Assembly: GCA_902373545.1 (NCBI GenBank)
Contig: CABKMZ010000059.1
Span: 1-11,867, forward strand
Reading direction: 5' to 3'
DNA length: 11,867 nt
DNA from: an uncultured Actinomyces sp.
GTDB taxonomy: Bacteria > Actinomycetota > Actinomycetes > Actinomycetales > Actinomycetaceae
Made by a program: the position numbers and the translations under genes. Shown one piece after another: positions 7,453 through 11,867 of this stretch; the stretch's first letter is position 1, and each line of letters starts with the position of its first letter. The notes below the pieces were generated by a model. It did no database searches. It was not told the origin of the DNA and saw only the letters and a list, made by a program, of their open reading frames with translations.

Positions 7453-8454
7453 ATGCCCGCCTCCCTGCACGGTTGGACCCCCCTGAGCTCGGGGAAGGTT
7501 CGCGACATCTACGCTCCCGACGAGGCCGTGGTCGGCCCCGCGCAGGAAACGACGCCCGCCGAGGGCCGCCCCCGCCACGCGAAGGTGGGCCCGGAGGCGC
7601 TCCTCATGGTGACGTCGGATCGCATCAGCGCCTACGATTACGTGCTGCCGACCGAGATCCGCGGCAAGGGCGCGGTCCTCAACCAGCTGGCGATCTGGTG
7701 GATGGGCAAGCTGCGTCCCCTCGTGGAAAACCACCTGCTGGCCGTGGGCACGAAGGTGCCGGCCGAGGCCTCGATCGCCCTGGAGGGTGCTCCGGCCACG
7801 CGCTTCACGGTTCCCGCCGAGGTCGACGCGCGCGCGGTCGTGTGTCGCAGCCTGTACATGATCCCGATTGAGTGCGTCGTGCGCGGCTACCTGACCGGCT
7901 CGGGCTTGGCTGAGTACCGCGAGTCCGGCACCGTGTGCGGCATCAAGCTCCCCGAAGGCCTGACCGAGGCCTCGTGCCTGGAGGAGCCGATTTTCACCCC
8001 GGCCGCGAAGGCCGAGCTGGGCGAGCACGACGAGAACATCACCTTCGAGCAGACCGTCGAACGCATCGGCGAGGAGTACGCGACCGCGATCCGTGACCTC
8101 TCGCTCGCCCTGTACCGCCGGGCGCGCGACATCGCGGCCGAGCGGGGCATCATCATCGCGGACACCAAGTTCGAGTTCGGTATCGACGTGGCGACCGGCG
8201 CGATTGTGCTTGCGGACGAGATCCTCACGCCGGACTCTTCGCGATTCTGGCCGGCCGACAAGTGGGTTGAGGGCCAGGTGACGCCGAGCTTCGACAAGCA
8301 GTACGTGCGCGACTGGCTCACCTCGGACGAATCCGGGTGGGACCGCACCTCGGGTGAGAACCCGCCCGCTCTGCCCGACTCCGTGGCCGCCGCGACCGCC
8401 GCGCGCTACGTCGAGGCCTACCGCCGACTCACCGGGTCGGACCCCATCCTGTAA
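7453..8454 (+). CDS. purC: Phosphoribosylaminoimidazole-succinocarboxamide synthase (SAICAR synthase)
   Basis: A 333-residue cytosolic enzyme that joins aspartate to CAIR with ATP to form SAICAR. Recognisable segments are SSGKVRDIY (12-20, nucleotide loop), MVTSDRISAYD (52-62), IECVVRGYLTGSG (139-151, substrate binding), FTPAAKAELGEHDENI (181-196), ADTKFEFG (236-243) and DEILTPDSSRFW (255-266). It belongs to the longer form of the family (around 300 residues, as in yeast Ade1) rather than the roughly 240-residue short form. Odd: residues about 22-48, between the first two beta strands, form a Pro/Glu/Gly-rich insertion that the compact enzymes lack; it is probably a surface loop. It follows purD after 22 bases and is separated from purS by 64 bases holding a hairpin. 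Confidence 0.96.
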   Translation: MPASLHGWTPLSSGKVRDIYAPDEAVVGPAQETTPAEGRPRHAKVGPEALLMVTSDRISAYDYVLPTEIRGKGAVLNQLAIWWMGKLRPLVENHLLAVGTKVPAEASIALEGAPATRFTVPAEVDARAVVCRSLYMIPIECVVRGYLTGSGLAEYRESGTVCGIKLPEGLTEASCLEEPIFTPAAKAELGEHDENITFEQTVERIGEEYATAIRDLSLALYRRARDIAAERGIIIADTKFEFGIDVATGAIVLADEILTPDSSRFWPADKWVEGQVTPSFDKQYVRDWLTSDESGWDRTSGENPPALPDSVAAATAARYVEAYRRLTGSDPIL

Positions 8455-8459
8455 ACAGA

Positions 8460-8476
8460 CTTGCCCGCCGGGCAAG
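8460..8476 (+). other. Perfect hairpin between purC and purS
   Basis: CTTGCCCGCCGGGCAAG forms a 7-bp perfect stem with a 3-base loop, starting 6 bases after the purC stop. No T-run follows, so a classical intrinsic terminator is unlikely. It may protect the 3' end of purD-purC mRNA from decay or cause partial termination before purS. Confidence 0.5.
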
Positions 8477-8505
8477 ATGCGCGGCGGGATCCTCACCAAC
8501 AACAC

Positions 8506-8512
8506 AAGGAGG
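8506..8512 (+). promoter_or_regulatory. Strong ribosome binding site fixing the purS start
   Basis: AAGGAGG is a near-perfect Shine-Dalgarno sequence, 6 bases before the GTG at 8519. It rules out longer in-frame starts inside purC and is the strongest such site seen in the pur genes here. Confidence 0.8.
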
Positions 8513-8518
8513 AACGCC

Positions 8519-8800
8519 GTGGGGCGAATCATCGTGGAAGTGATGCCGAAGCCTGAGATCCTGGATCCGCAGGGTAAGGCTGTCGGCTCGGCGCTGCCCA
8601 GGCTCGGAATCACGAGCTTTGAGGCCGTGCGTCAGGGGAAGTGCTTCCACCTGACCGTGGACGGTCCCGTCACCGACGAGCTCCTGGACCAGGCCCGCAA
8701 GGCCGCCGAAGAGGTCCTGTCCAACCCGATCATCGAGGACGTCGTGCGCGTCGAGGCCATCGACGAGGCCGACGCCCGTTACGCGGGAGGCGTGCAGTGA
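8519..8800 (+). CDS. purS: FGAM synthase subunit PurS
   Basis: A 93-residue protein, slightly longer than the usual 80-85. It starts [20 protein letters not shown], the typical first beta strand and proline loop of PurS, followed by LPRLG and the VRQGK segment that begins the second strand. Two short helices with [12 protein letters not shown] end the fold. PurS is not catalytic: it dimerises and holds glutaminase PurQ on synthetase PurL so that ammonia passes between them in the FGAR to FGAM step. The GTG start has AAGGAGG upstream. The stop overlaps the purQ start by 4 bases (GTGA), so these two subunits should be translated in fixed proportion. Confidence 0.94.
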   Translation: MGRIIVEVMPKPEILDPQGKAVGSALPRLGITSFEAVRQGKCFHLTVDGPVTDELLDQARKAAEEVLSNPIIEDVVRVEAIDEADARYAGGVQ

Positions 8801-9504
8801 CCCGCGTCGGAGTCGTCACCTTCCCCGGTACCCTCGACGACCGCGACGCCGCCCGCGCGGTTGAGATCGCCGGAGCCGAGGCCGTGTCCCTGTGGCACAA
8901 GGACGCCGACCTGCACGGCGTCGACGCGGTCGTCATCCCCGGCGGCTTCTCCTACGGCGACTACCTGCGCTGCGGCGCGATCGCCGCGACCGCCCCCGTC
9001 ATGGGCGAGATCGTGCGCGAGGCCGGACGAGGCCTGCCCGTCCTGGGCATCTGCAACGGCTTCCAGGTCCTGTGCGAGTCACACCTGCTGCCCGGCGCGC
9101 TCATCCGCAACGACCACCAGAAGTTCCTGTGCCGCGACCAGGTGCTGCGCATCGAGAACGCGGACACCGCGTGGACGCGCGCCTACAGCACCGGCGACAC
9201 CATCACGGTTCCCCTCAAGAATGGCGAAGGCAACTTCCAGGCGTCCCCCGCCGAGCTCGAACGGCTCGAGGGTGAAGGCCGCGTCGTGTTCCGCTACGTC
9301 GACTTCAACCCCAACGGAAGCGCCAACGACATCGCGGGCGTCACCAACGCCGCGGGCAACGTCGTCGGCCTCATGCCCCACCCCGAGCACGCGACCGAGG
9401 CCGGCTTCGGCCCGCTCTCCCTCGGCCCCGACGGCGCCAGCCACCACGGCGGCACCGACGGCCTGGGCATCTTCCGTTCCGTCCTCGCATCCCTCGTCGG
9501 CTGA
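8797..9504 (+). CDS. purQ: FGAM synthase glutaminase subunit PurQ
   Basis: A 235-residue class I glutamine amidotransferase that releases ammonia from glutamine for FGAM synthase. The nucleophile is Cys86 in GICNGFQ, and the His/Glu of the triad are His195 and Glu197 in [25 protein letters not shown] (48-63) is the conserved PurQ segment that includes the oxyanion region. [10 protein letters not shown] at the N-terminus is the standard start. GTG at 8797 is chosen because it overlaps the purS stop, has GGGAGG at 8785-8790 and gives the family length; the open frame extends further upstream only inside purS. An extra Gly/His/Asp-rich stretch (209-222) between the catalytic His and the last helix slightly lengthens the protein. 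All catalytic residues are present. Confidence 0.96.
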   Translation: MTRVGVVTFPGTLDDRDAARAVEIAGAEAVSLWHKDADLHGVDAVVIPGGFSYGDYLRCGAIAATAPVMGEIVREAGRGLPVLGICNGFQVLCESHLLPGALIRNDHQKFLCRDQVLRIENADTAWTRAYSTGDTITVPLKNGEGNFQASPAELERLEGEGRVVFRYVDFNPNGSANDIAGVTNAAGNVVGLMPHPEHATEAGFGPLSLGPDGASHHGGTDGLGIFRSVLASLVG

Positions 9505-9517
9505 CGACGCCACCGCG

Positions 9518-9533
9518 CCCTCACCCGTGAGGG
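9518..9533 (+). other. Hairpin between purQ and purL
   Basis: CCCTCACCCGTGAGGG forms a 6-bp perfect stem with a CCCG loop, 13 bases after the purQ stop. No T-run follows. It could slow decay of the upstream message or separate purL expression from purSQ. No strong promoter for purL is visible in the remaining 40 bases. Confidence 0.45.
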
Positions 9534-9573
9534 AGCCCCGGCCTCGTCCATGATCTTTCGAATGGAAACACGA

Positions 9574-11867
<2,294 letters not shown>

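Noticed and set aside
5874..7508. A 544-codon open frame on the minus strand opposite purD
   Set aside because: It spans the intergenic gap and the whole of purD in reverse, with composition typical of a shadow frame and no family resemblance.

Overview
The window comes from a high-GC Gram-positive chromosome (Actinomycetota). The codon bias is strongly G/C-ending, GTG starts are common, a -10 element lies right against the purD start codon, and the purS/purQ/small-purL arrangement fits this group. The composition and the gene order (a MoxR/vWA cluster followed by purine genes) suggest an Actinomycetaceae member such as Actinomyces or Schaalia. That genus-level guess is inference; no rRNA or other marker gene is present. 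Everything recognisable is on the + strand, and the long minus-strand reading frames are shadows of GC-rich genes.

Positions 1-194 hold the last 63 codons of a surface protein with a Pro/Ala/Ser/Glu stalk and a C-terminal membrane anchor. A 193-base gap with a candidate promoter follows. Positions 388-6003 form a tightly packed six-gene cluster: a MoxR AAA+ ATPase, a DUF58 protein, a small one-helix membrane protein in the DUF4381 position, two membrane-anchored von Willebrand factor A (vWA) proteins (BatA/BatB-like), and a membrane-anchored TPR-like protein (BatC-like) with a long Asn/Gln/Gly repeat tail. Apart from the 40-base gap after the ATPase gene, these genes overlap or are one base apart, so one transcript is expected. 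From the positive-inside rule I infer that the ATPase, the DUF58 protein and the small protein's soluble part are cytoplasmic, while both vWA domains and the TPR/repeat tail face outside. This would be an ATP-driven, metal-binding envelope complex of unknown client.

Positions 6096-11867 carry a de novo purine biosynthesis run: purD, purC, purS, purQ and purL (3' end cut by the window). purD probably starts at the first base of its transcript (leaderless). PurS, PurQ and PurL are the three parts of FGAM synthase. purS and purQ overlap by 4 bases, whereas purL follows after 69 bases that contain a hairpin. Another hairpin separates purC from purS.

The features most worth a second look are the vWA/ATPase cluster as a whole, with its graded metal-site motifs and repeat-tailed subunit, and the non-coding signals around the pur genes. 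No mobile element, CRISPR array, tRNA or rRNA was seen.
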